From UBA10646 sp046296295 (GTDB lineage: Bacteria; Bacteroidota; Bacteroidia; Chitinophagales; Chitinophagaceae): a DNA stretch of 64,000 nt. Each line of letters starts with the position of its first letter. Position 1 is the first letter of the stretch. This document shows, piece after piece, positions 26,109 through 34,041 of this stretch. The notes under the pieces are model-generated. The model was not told the DNA's origin and made no database searches. It saw nothing but the letters and a program-made list of their open reading frames with translations. A program made the translations under genes and the position numbers. Where the stretch lies: NCBI GenBank assembly GCA_046296295.1, contig JBKBLG010000004.1, positions 62,001 to 126,000 of the forward strand, given 5' to 3'.

Positions 26109-26560
26109 TGAAAAACATACTTTTAGACACAAATATCCTCATACACTTAAATAGAGGAAAGGAAAAAGCTCAAAAGGTTCGTGAATATGTGGCGAGCTTA
26201 AGCGAACCACAAGTATTTATTTCTGTGGTGAATTTAGCTGAAGTGGAAAGTTTGGTTGTGCAATGGAAAATGCCTGATGAAGCTGTTAAACGACTTAGGA
26301 GCAATATGAACAAATTTGTGTGTATTGATATTGAGCAAAATAATCAGGTTCTGTTAGACGCTTATGTAAATATCGATTGCTACAGCAAGAGAAAAATTAA
26401 AGGACCTGATGGCAAACTTATTCCAAATGGTGCAATTGGAATGAAGAAGAACGACCTCTGGATTGCAGCTACAGCCCATGCTTTAGATGCCGTGTTACTT
26501 ACCACCGATGGAGATTTTGACCACTTAGAAAACCTATATTTTGAACTTAAGAAGTTTTAG
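26108..26560 (+). CDS. PIN-domain ribonuclease, VapC-like toxin
   Basis: A 150-residue PIN domain with the expected acidic residues: Asp in LLDTNILIHL (residue 7), Glu in NLAEVESL (near 48), Asp in MKKNDLWIAATA (near 117) and the final Asp in LLTTDGDFDHL. PIN toxins cleave tRNA or rRNA. It is coupled to the upstream antitoxin-like gene by TAATG and ends 1 bp before the hsdS ATG, so it is embedded in the RM operon rather than beside it. Confidence 0.82.
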   Translation: MKNILLDTNILIHLNRGKEKAQKVREYVASLSEPQVFISVVNLAEVESLVVQWKMPDEAVKRLRSNMNKFVCIDIEQNNQVLLDAYVNIDCYSKRKIKGPDGKLIPNGAIGMKKNDLWIAATAHALDAVLLTTDGDFDHLENLYFELKKF

Positions 26561-26561
26561 C

Positions 26562-27743
26562 ATGAGTGAGTGGAAAGAATATAAATTAAAAGATTTGGGA
26601 AGAGTTGTTACAGGCAATACTCCATCAAGTAAATTTCCTGAAGAATTTGGAAATGAAATGCCGTTTGTAACACCTTCTGATTATAAAAATTATAACAAGT
26701 GGATTTCGTTTGCTGATAGAAATTTATCTCAAAAAGGAATTGAGAAGTTACAAAGCCGTTTGCTACCTAAAAATTCATTGCTTGTTACTTGCATTGGTTC
26801 AGATATGGGAAAAGTTGCAATCAATAAAATCCCTGTTATTTCTAATCAGCAAATCAATTCAATAATTCCAAATGAAAATGTTGATGCTGATTTTCTATAC
26901 TACAAATTAGTTGAGAGCTATGATGTTTTGAGAATGTATGGAGAAGCAGGAACAGCAGTTCCGATAGTAAATAAGACAGATTTTGAAAACATTGAAATAG
27001 AAATTCCTTCAGAAAAATCCGAGCAAACCGCCATAGCCGAAGTGTTAAGCAGCTTAGACGACAAAATAGACCTGCTGCACCGCCAAAACGCCACCTTAGA
27101 AAAAATGGCCGAAACGCTGTTTAGGCAGTGGTTTGTGGAGGAAGCGAAGGAGGAGTGGGAAGAAGGAACTTTAGATGATATCCTTTCTGTAAAAGGTGGA
27201 ACAACCCCAAGTACCGCTGAACCTAGTTATTGGAATGGAACAATTCATTGGACAACACCAAAGGATATTACCAATTTAAACGGATTATTTTTATTTGATA
27301 CCGAAAGAAAAATAACAGAATTGGGCTTATCAAGAATCAGCTCTGGTTTGTTACCCATAGGAACACTCTTAATGACCTCAAGGGCACCTGTTGGTGTATT
27401 AGCATTTGCAGAAATTCCGTTAGCTATAAATCAAGGTTATATCGCAATTATTGCCAACAAAGGCTATTCAAAAGAATTTATCTACCTCTGGCTAAAGACA
27501 AATATTGATGTAGTGCATAGTTTCTCTAATGGTTCAACTTTTATGGAGATTAGTAAGTCAACTTTTAAAACATTACAGCTACAGATTCCTCCAAGTGATG
27601 TATTAAATAATTTTCAATCGATTGTAGCCCCCTTATTTACCAAAATAAAATCAAACTCAATCCAAATCCGCACCCTCACCGCCTTGCGGGATACCTTGTT
27701 GCCAAAGTTGATGAGTGGGGAGGTGAGGGTTGAAATGAATTAA
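26562..27743 (+). CDS. hsdS: type I restriction-modification specificity subunit HsdS
   Basis: Two target-recognition domains determine the bipartite DNA site. TRD1 begins MSEWKEYKLKDLG with GNTPSS; a central coiled spacer (IAEVLSSLDDKIDLLHRQNATLEKMAETLFRQ) follows. TRD2 begins EWEEGTLDDILSVKGGTTPS, and a C-terminal coiled repeat ends in LRDTLLPKLMSGEVRV. The length of 393 is normal. The ATG at 26562 follows the PIN stop by 1 bp and matches the typical HsdS start; an upstream start at 26541 would overlap the toxin gene. Confidence 0.93.
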   Translation: MSEWKEYKLKDLGRVVTGNTPSSKFPEEFGNEMPFVTPSDYKNYNKWISFADRNLSQKGIEKLQSRLLPKNSLLVTCIGSDMGKVAINKIPVISNQQINSIIPNENVDADFLYYKLVESYDVLRMYGEAGTAVPIVNKTDFENIEIEIPSEKSEQTAIAEVLSSLDDKIDLLHRQNATLEKMAETLFRQWFVEEAKEEWEEGTLDDILSVKGGTTPSTAEPSYWNGTIHWTTPKDITNLNGLFLFDTERKITELGLSRISSGLLPIGTLLMTSRAPVGVLAFAEIPLAINQGYIAIIANKGYSKEFIYLWLKTNIDVVHSFSNGSTFMEISKSTFKTLQLQIPPSDVLNNFQSIVAPLFTKIKSNSIQIRTLTALRDTLLPKLMSGEVRVEMN

Positions 27744-27748
27744 AAAAT

Positions 27749-28327
27749 ATGCAGCAATACAATCCAAATATTCACCATCGCAAATCCATCCGTTTAAAAG
27801 GATACGATTATACGCAGGCAGGATTGTATTTTATTACCATTTGTTGTAACCGTGGGGGCGAATTGCATTCGCCCTTTGGATACATCGAAAACGGACAAAT
27901 GATATTGAATGAATACGGACAAATTGCCTATAATGAATGGATGAAAACCCCGGAAATACGACCGAATGTTGAATTGGGGGCATTCATCATAATGCCCAAC
28001 CACATGCACGGTATTATCCGGTTATTGGGTAGGGGCGAATTGCATTCGCCCAATGAAACGGGCATATACGATATGCCCGAACCGCCCGATAATGGGGGCG
28101 TTTGCAAAACGCCCCTACAGTCACCATCACAAACCGTTGGTGCCATTGTTCGTGGTTACAAATCATCGGTTACCAAACGATTGGGTTTGTTGGGATTCAA
28201 TGGCAAATTATGGCAACGCAATTATTACGAACACATCATTCGCAACGAACTATCCTATCAAAACATTTCGAATTACATCATCAACAATCCTGCAAAATGG
28301 CAGGAGGATAAATTTTTTATTGCATGA
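27749..28327 (+). CDS. REP-associated tyrosine transposase (RAYT), Y1/IS200-like
   Basis: HUH-fold single-strand DNA transposase of the RAYT group, which processes REP palindromes. Motifs: RRKSIRLKGYDYTQAGLYFITIC-type start (HRKSIRLKGYDYTQ), the HUH segment MPNHMHGII (near 85-93), and the putative nucleophilic Tyr in IVRGYKSSVTK. GKLWQRNYYEHIIRNE follows. The 192 residues are normal. Three REP-like palindromes lie in frame in the gene. It starts 5 bp after hsdS, and its TGA overlaps the hsdR ATG (ATGA), so it is built into the operon and coupled to hsdR translation, which is unusual for a transposase. Confidence 0.88.
   Translation: MQQYNPNIHHRKSIRLKGYDYTQAGLYFITICCNRGGELHSPFGYIENGQMILNEYGQIAYNEWMKTPEIRPNVELGAFIIMPNHMHGIIRLLGRGELHSPNETGIYDMPEPPDNGGVCKTPLQSPSQTVGAIVRGYKSSVTKRLGLLGFNGKLWQRNYYEHIIRNELSYQNISNYIINNPAKWQEDKFFIA
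27856..28115. repeat. three REP-like palindromes inside the RAYT gene
   Basis: GGGCGAATTGCATTCGCCC occurs twice identically (27856-27874 and 28033-28051), translated GELHSP both times. GGGGCGTTT-GCA-AAACGCCCC lies at 28095-28115, translated GGVCKTPL. Each has perfect arms around TGC or GCA. Confidence 0.8.
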
Positions 28328-31300
28328 CCCGCATCAACGAAAATACCATAGAATCCTTTGCCATCGAGTTGCTCGAAAAACTTGGTTATGCGTATATCTA
28401 TGCTCCTGATATTGCACCCGAATTCTCCTCCTTTGGAGGGGTGGTCGCAGACCGGGGTGGTCAATTCCCCTCCAATGGAGGGGTGCCCGAAGGGCGGGGT
28501 GGTCAAGATACCCGCGACAGCTATGCACAGGTTTTGTTATTGAACCGATTGCAAAATGCCGTAAAAAGAATCAATCCCGGTATTCCGGCCGATGCACAGG
28601 CAGAAGCCATCAAAGAAATTCAGCGTATTGCCTCACCTGATTTGCTTGCCAACAATGAAACCTTTCATCGTTTATTAACCGAAGGTATTCCCGTTTCAAA
28701 ACGTGTGGATGGAGACGACCGGGGCGACAGAGTTTGGCTGATAGATTTTAAAAATCCGCACAACAACGATTTTGTGGTAGCCAATCAATTCACCATCATT
28801 GAAAACGGAAACAACAAACGACCTGATGTAATTCTTTTTGTGAATGGAATTCCGTTGGTGGTCATCGAACTAAAAAATGCAGCAGACGAAAACACCACCA
28901 TCCATTCAGCCTTCAAGCAAATAGAAACGTATAAAGCCATCATTCCAAGCCTGTTTACTTACAATGGTTTTGTAGTTATTTCAGATGGTCTGGAAGCCAA
29001 AGCAGGTTCCATCTCTGCGGGCTTTAGTCGTTACATGGCTTGGAAATCGGCTGACGGCAAAGCCGAAGCGTCGCATTTGGTGAGTCAGTTAGAAACCTTG
29101 ATTCAAGGCATGCTGAACAAAGCAACCTTGATTGACTTAATCAGGCATTTCATTGTTTTTGAAAAAACTACAAAGCAAGAAAATCATGGGAATCATGAAA
29201 TCAAGCAAATCACGGTTCAGACAACTAAAAAATTAGCAGCTTATCATCAATACTATGCAGTAAACAGAGCCGTTGAATCAACACTTCGTGCAGCAGGATT
29301 TAATTCCCCTCCTTTGGAGGGGTGGTCGCAGACCGGGGTAGTTCATTCCCCTCCTGCGGAAGGATGGCAGACGCAGTCTGACGGGGTGGTAAAAAGAGCC
29401 AGTAAAAACTACTTCGAACTTCCCTACAACCCTAAACTCAAAGAAAGGGCAAGAGAACTTCGACAGGCAGGAAATCTATCGGAAGTACTTTTCTGGAATC
29501 AGGTGAAGAACAAACAATTTAAAGGCTTCGATTTCGACAGGCAGAAAATCATAGGAAACTACATTGTTGACTTTTATTGCAGTAATTGCCAGGTGGTAAT
29601 TGAAATTGATGGCTGTAGTCACGATGATAAGGTGGAATATGATGCGGAAAGGGATTCCTATTTAAACTCCTTGGGATTGACTGTTATTCATATTCCCGTA
29701 GCAGATGTATTGCAGCGAATGGGAAGTGTGATGGAAATGCTTTCTAACCACCCCGCCTTGCAGGCACCCCTCCAAGGGAGGGGAATTGACCACCCCGCCC
29801 TATCGGGAACCCCTCCTGAGGAGGGGAATTTGGTGCAGGAATCACCCAAAAGTTATGGCCTGCCCGGAGTGAAGAACCAACCTATTGGCGATAAAAAGGG
29901 CGGCGTTGTTTGGCATACGCAGGGGAGCGGAAAATCATTATCCATGGTTTTCTACACAGGGAAAATCGTTTTGGCTTTAGATAATCCAACAGTACTTGTT
30001 ATTACAGACCGCAATGATTTGGACGACCAACTGTTTGACACCTTTGCGGCATCGAAACAGCTATTAAGACAAGAGCCTGTTCAGGCAGAGGATAGAAACC
30101 ATTTAAAAGAATTATTAAAAGTAGCCTCTGGCGGTGTGGTGTTTACAACCGTTCAGAAATTTCAACCCGAAGAAGGCAATGTGTATGAATTACTCTCCGA
30201 CAGAAAAAACATCGTCGTCATTGCCGATGAAGCGCACAGAACGCAATACGGCTTTAAAGCAAAAACCCTTGATGCCAAAGACGAAAAAGGAAATGTAGTC
30301 GGTAAGAAAATCGCTTACGGTTTTGCAAAGTATATGCGGGATGCCTTGCCCAATGCCACGTATTTAGGCTTTACAGGAACACCCATTGAAAATACAGACG
30401 TAAATACTCCAGCAGTTTTTGGAAACTATGTGGACATTTACGACATAGCCCAAGCCGTTGAAGATGGCGCAACCGTTCGCATTTATTACGAAAGCCGATT
30501 GGCAAAAGTGAACCTGAGCGAAGAAGGCAAACAATTAGTTGAAGAGCTTGACGATGAACTGGAACAAGAATTCCCCTCCTCTGGAGGGGTGGTCGAAGAC
30601 CGGGGTGGTTCAAGAGCAAAAGCCAAATGGACACAGTTGGAAGCCTTGGTGGGCAGTGAAAACAGAATTAAGAACATCGCCAAAGATATTGTTTCGCACT
30701 TTAGTCAACGACAGGAAGTATTTGAAGGCAAAGGAATGATTGTGTGCATGAGTCGCAGAATTGCAGCCGATTTATACGAAGCAATCATTGCCCTAAAACC
30801 AGAATGGCATTCAGACGACTTAAACAAAGGGGCGATAAAAGTGGTCATGACTTCCGCATCATCTGACGGTCCGAAAATTTCTAAACATCATACCACCAAA
30901 GAACAAAGAAGAATACTCGCTGAAAGAATGAAAAATCCCGATAACGAATTACAATTGGTCATCGTTCGGGATATGTGGCTCACAGGTTTTGACGCACCAA
31001 GTATACACACCCTTTACATTGACAAACCAATGAAAGGACATAATTTGATGCAAGCTATTGCAAGAGTAAACCGTGTTTACAAAGACAAGCCGGGCGGTTT
31101 GATTGTAGATTATTTAGGTATTGCAGCCGATTTGAAAAAAGCACTGGCCTTTTATTCTGATGCAGGTGGAAAGGGCGACCCAACCATTTTGCAGGAACAA
31201 GCCGTTCAATTGATGTTAGAGAAACTGGAAGTTGTTTCTCAAATGTTTAATGAACTCCCCTCCCGTGGAGGGGTGTCTGCAGGACGGGGTGGTTTTCCGT

Positions 31301-32199
31301 ATGAAAGCTACTTTCAAGCCGACACTTCAAAAAAACTATCCATGATTCTGGCAGCAGAAGAGCACATTTTAGGATTGGAAGATGGAAAGAAGCGATACAT
31401 CAACGAAGTAACAGCATTGTCAAAAGCCTTTGCCATTGCCATTCCGCATGAGCAGGCAATGGATGCAAAAGACGAAGTTTCTTTTTTCCAAGCCGTAAAA
31501 GCAAGATTGGCAAAGTTTGACGGAACAGGTTCAGGGAAAACAGACGAAGAAATTGAAACCACCATTCGCCAAGTCATTGACAAAGCGCTGGTCTCTGAAC
31601 AGGTCATTGATGTTTTTGATGCCGCAGGAATAAAAAAACCAGATATTTCAATTTTATCCGAAGAGTTCTTAATGGAACTCAAAGGAATGGAACACAAAAA
31701 TGTGGCCTTGGAAGTTTTGAAAAAACTCTTGAACGATGAAATAAAATCAAGAGCCAAAAAGAACCTGGTTAAGAGCAGGACATTCTTAGAAATGTTAGAA
31801 AACTCCATCAAGAAATACCACAACAAAATCCTGACAGCAGCCGAAGTAATTGAAGAACTCATCAATCTTAGTAAAGAGATTGTTGAAATGGACAATGAAG
31901 CCAAGCACATGGGCTTGTCAGACTTTGAATATGCTTTTTACACCGCAGTAGCCAGCAACGACAGCGCAAGAGAACTCATGCAACAAGACAAATTGAGAGA
32001 ACTTGCCGTAGTGCTGACAGAAACCATAAGACAAAACGCATCCATTGACTGGACCATTAAAGAAAGTGTAAAAGCTAAATTGAAAGTTGCAGTAAAAAGA
32101 ATATTGAGAAAATACGGTTATCCGCCCGACATGCAAATGTTAGCTACAGAAACCGTTTTAAAACAAGCCGAAATGATCGCAAACGAAATAACGGCATAA
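28324..32199 (+). CDS. hsdR: type I restriction endonuclease subunit HsdR with embedded DUF559 cassette
   Basis: ATP-dependent DNA translocase and nuclease. An HsdR_N PD-(D/E)xK nuclease (RPDVILFVNGIPLVVIELK, about 167-185) and an SF2 helicase follow: Walker A WHTQGSGKS (530-538), IADEAHRTQYG (near 635) and GFTGTP. The C-terminal helical HsdS/M-interacting domain closes it. At 1291 residues it is about 200 longer than relatives. The excess is in-frame repeats at 28421-28504, 30569-30611 and 31253-31293, plus a 529-bp block (29302-29830; residues about 327-503) that inserts a DUF559 endonuclase-type domain just before the helicase. The frame is intact throughout. Whether the enzyme is active is unknown. 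Confidence 0.93.
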   Translation: MTRINENTIESFAIELLEKLGYAYIYAPDIAPEFSSFGGVVADRGGQFPSNGGVPEGRGGQDTRDSYAQVLLLNRLQNAVKRINPGIPADAQAEAIKEIQRIASPDLLANNETFHRLLTEGIPVSKRVDGDDRGDRVWLIDFKNPHNNDFVVANQFTIIENGNNKRPDVILFVNGIPLVVIELKNAADENTTIHSAFKQIETYKAIIPSLFTYNGFVVISDGLEAKAGSISAGFSRYMAWKSADGKAEASHLVSQLETLIQGMLNKATLIDLIRHFIVFEKTTKQENHGNHEIKQITVQTTKKLAAYHQYYAVNRAVESTLRAAGFNSPPLEGWSQTGVVHSPPAEGWQTQSDGVVKRASKNYFELPYNPKLKERARELRQAGNLSEVLFWNQVKNKQFKGFDFDRQKIIGNYIVDFYCSNCQVVIEIDGCSHDDKVEYDAERDSYLNSLGLTVIHIPVADVLQRMGSVMEMLSNHPALQAPLQGRGIDHPALSGTPPEEGNLVQESPKSYGLPGVKNQPIGDKKGGVVWHTQGSGKSLSMVFYTGKIVLALDNPTVLVITDRNDLDDQLFDTFAASKQLLRQEPVQAEDRNHLKELLKVASGGVVFTTVQKFQPEEGNVYELLSDRKNIVVIADEAHRTQYGFKAKTLDAKDEKGNVVGKKIAYGFAKYMRDALPNATYLGFTGTPIENTDVNTPAVFGNYVDIYDIAQAVEDGATVRIYYESRLAKVNLSEEGKQLVEELDDELEQEFPSSGGVVEDRGGSRAKAKWTQLEALVGSENRIKNIAKDIVSHFSQRQEVFEGKGMIVCMSRRIAADLYEAIIALKPEWHSDDLNKGAIKVVMTSASSDGPKISKHHTTKEQRRILAERMKNPDNELQLVIVRDMWLTGFDAPSIHTLYIDKPMKGHNLMQAIARVNRVYKDKPGGLIVDYLGIAADLKKALAFYSDAGGKGDPTILQEQAVQLMLEKLEVVSQMFNELPSRGGVSAGRGGFPYESYFQADTSKKLSMILAAEEHILGLEDGKKRYINEVTALSKAFAIAIPHEQAMDAKDEVSFFQAVKARLAKFDGTGSGKTDEEIETTIRQVIDKALVSEQVIDVFDAAGIKKPDISILSEEFLMELKGMEHKNVALEVLKKLLNDEIKSRAKKNLVKSRTFLEMLENSIKKYHNKILTAAEVIEELINLSKEIVEMDNEAKHMGLSDFEYAFYTAVASNDSARELMQQDKLRELAVVLTETIRQNASIDWTIKESVKAKLKVAVKRILRKYGYPPDMQMLATETVLKQAEMIANEITA
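28421..28504 (+). repeat. two tandem in-frame palindromic elements in hsdR
   Basis: Copies of 42 bp each (28421-28462 and 28463-28504), AATTC...GGGGTGGTC. Total 84 bp, 28 codons: EFSSFGGVVADRGG then QFPSNGGVPEGRGG, inserted near residue 33 of HsdR. Confidence 0.85.
29302..29830 (+). mobile_element. DUF559 endonuclease cassette bounded by inverted palindromic elements
   Basis: Two forward copies of the AATTCCCCTCC element (29302-29344, 29345-29390) are followed by about 355 bp encoding a complete DUF559 (Vsr-like, PF04480) domain. Two reverse copies follow (29747-29787, 29789-29830). The domain carries ELPYNPKLKERARELR, NLSEVLFWNQVKNK, Asp in YIVDFYC, Glu in VVIEIDG and HDDKVEYDAERD. Removing the block joins HsdR segments that are contiguous in relatives (ESTLRAAG to KSYGLPGVKNQP). 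It is read in frame with HsdR, and a GTG near 29385 could also start it separately. Mobility is inferred from the symmetric structure. Confidence 0.75.
30569..30611 (+). repeat. in-frame palindromic element in hsdR
   Basis: One forward copy, AATTCCCCTCC...GGGGTGGTTC, translated EFPSSGGVVEDRGGS in the helicase region after LDDELEQ. Confidence 0.85.
31253..31293 (+). repeat. in-frame palindromic element in hsdR
   Basis: One diverged forward copy starting AACTCCCCTCC, translated LPSRGGVSAGRGG in the C-terminal region after SQMFNE. Confidence 0.8.
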
Positions 32200-32700
32200 G
32201 TCACACCAGTCAAGACTAAGCCCAAACCTGCAAAAGAGCTTCCGCCTCAACGAGCCTGAAAGAATTTCAAAATATTTTTCCAACCCTTCAAAAAATACCC
32301 CCCGATACACAAGCGCCACAAAAAAGCACCGATTTGACACAAACGAACGATATAAAAATGGTCTGTTCATGACAGACAAGAACGCCAGCCTAGAACAGCG
32401 GTTGGGGGTAATGGCGGGTACAATGGTAATATTGAAATGTAGTTTTTCAAATCAACATTTGCAGTGTTTTGACAGATTTGTGCTCCAAAATTCGCCAATA
32501 GGCAAAGCTGCAAAACATTAGAAGAAATGCCTTACGGTAAATGTGCTTCACAAGCACTTATGAATTCATTGTTATATGTTACTTCATTTGCCGTAAGGCT
32601 ACTTAAAAAAACATTAAAGGCCACAGTATCTTTAAATTGTAGTTGAAAGCTAGCAGCTTGGGCGGTGGGATTGTATCTTTCCAAATGAACAAGCTTGCTT
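32200..32700. other. 501-bp gap after hsdR; mixed remnants
   Basis: No supported gene. The first 200 bp are C/A-rich without coding signs. A GCGGTTGGGGGTAATGGCGG segment (32399-32418) resembles the left arm of the attC-like element at 13478. The genome word reappears at 32530 and 32585, marking the return to native chromosome. A TATCTTTC box near 32677 may be the -7 element of the sucrose operon. Confidence 0.45.
32530..32598. repeat. inverted pair of the genome word, wide spacing
   Basis: CCTTACGGTAAATG (32530-32543) and CATTTGCCGTAAGG (32585-32598), head to head with 41 bp between, upstream of the sucrose operon. Confidence 0.8.
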
Positions 32701-34032
32701 ATGCTAACAGGTACCAAACCACGCCTCAGTTTCTGGCAAATTATTAATATGAATGTTGGCTTTTTTGGCATTCAATATAGTTTTGGCTTGCAACAAAGTG
32801 CGGTGAACCCCATCTACGATTTTTTAGGTGCCAGTCCCGATGAAATTCCACTGCTAAACTTAGCCGGCCCTGTAACGGGTTTAGTAGTACAGCCTATTAT
32901 TGGTGCTTTAAGTGATAAAACATGGCATCCAAAATTTGGTCGGCGTAAGCCATATTTTTTGTTTGGGGCATTGCTGTGTAGCCTTGCGCTTTTCCTATAC
33001 CCATTTAGCAGCGAACTGTGGATGGCGGCCGGGTTATTGTGGATTTTAGATGCCGGCAACAATACTGCCATGGAACCTTATAGGGCTTTTATTGCCGATA
33101 AACTCGATGCAACGCAGCAACCCATAGGCTTTCAGGCACAAAGTTTTTTTACCGGATTCGGACAAACGCTGGCCAATGTTTCGCTATTTGTGTTTCCTAT
33201 GATTTTTACGGGTGTTATTGGTAAGCTATACACTTGGGTATATGCTTCGTTCTTTTTAGGTGCCGTTTGTAGTATTGGAAGCATTTGGTGGAGTATACGT
33301 ACTACGCCTGAAATACCACCAACAGAAGCTGAGCTCAGAGTTATGCGGCAAGAGAAATTAGATGTTTTCACACCGTTTAAGGAAATTCTACATGCTTTTA
33401 AAGATATGCCTAAAATAATGTGGCAACTAGCGTTGGTGTATCTTTTTCAGTGGTATGCTTTGTTTTGCTACTGGCAAAACGCTTCTAAAAGTGTTGCACT
33501 ATCGGTATATAAAACCACACCGGAAAATAAAGCACTGTATGCCGAGGCTGTAAGCTGGACAGGCCTTGTAAATGGTTGGTACAATATAGTTACCTTTTTA
33601 ACCGCCTTTTTATTGGTAGGGTTTGCAAGAAAATATGCTGCCAAGTGGGTACATTTTACCTGCTTGTTGCTGGCTGGTATTGGCTTTATAGCCTTCCCCC
33701 AGATTGAGAACAAGTACTTGTTATTCCCAGCCATTACTGGTTTTGGTATTGGCTGGGCAAGTATGATGGGTATCCCTTATTTAATAGTAGTGAGCGAAAT
33801 ACCTAAAGAACGTTACGGGGTGTATATGGGCATTATTAATATGATGATTGTGGTACCGATGATATTGCAAAACATAAGTTTTGGCTATATCTTAAAATAT
33901 TGGTTACATAACGATGCAGGTAATGCCATTACTGTAGCAGGTGTGTTGCTGATTTTAGCTGCACTTGCAACTAGCCTTATAAAATCAAAACCTACTACTA
34001 CGCCTGTACTATTATCAGGAGGCGGACACTAA
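32701..34032 (+). CDS. MFS sugar transporter, SLC45-like, probably sucrose or maltose
   Basis: A 444-residue, 12-helix major facilitator of the glycoside/SLC45 type. Visible motifs: GFFGIQYSFGLQQSAVNPIY, GLVVQPIIGALSDKTW with the loop 2-3 RRKPYFLFG signature, and IASM-like GWASMMGIPYLIVVSEIP. Proton-coupled disaccharide import is usual for this group. The ATG at 32701 is chosen over an upstream TTG. It is the first gene of a four-gene operon with glucosidase, fructokinase and amylosucrase, so sucrose is the most likely substrate. Confidence 0.83.
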   Translation: MLTGTKPRLSFWQIINMNVGFFGIQYSFGLQQSAVNPIYDFLGASPDEIPLLNLAGPVTGLVVQPIIGALSDKTWHPKFGRRKPYFLFGALLCSLALFLYPFSSELWMAAGLLWILDAGNNTAMEPYRAFIADKLDATQQPIGFQAQSFFTGFGQTLANVSLFVFPMIFTGVIGKLYTWVYASFFLGAVCSIGSIWWSIRTTPEIPPTEAELRVMRQEKLDVFTPFKEILHAFKDMPKIMWQLALVYLFQWYALFCYWQNASKSVALSVYKTTPENKALYAEAVSWTGLVNGWYNIVTFLTAFLLVGFARKYAAKWVHFTCLLLAGIGFIAFPQIENKYLLFPAITGFGIGWASMMGIPYLIVVSEIPKERYGVYMGIINMMIVVPMILQNISFGYILKYWLHNDAGNAITVAGVLLILAALATSLIKSKPTTTPVLLSGGGH

Positions 34033-34041
34033 ACAATCAAC

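Noticed and set aside
29302..29830. The HsdR insertion as a protein-splicing intein
   Set aside because: No Cys/Ser at the upstream junction, no His-Asn at the downstream junction and no Hint-domain motifs; only a DUF559 nuclease domain between palindromes.
31314..31910. A 198-codon minus-strand frame opposite the hsdR 3' region
   Set aside because: Shadow of the HsdR C-terminal domain, which is well conserved in the sense frame.
32532..32771. A 79-codon minus-strand frame ending near 32532
   Set aside because: It is antisense to the start of the transporter gene and spans two genome words; parts look protein-like, but there is no plausible start or family match.
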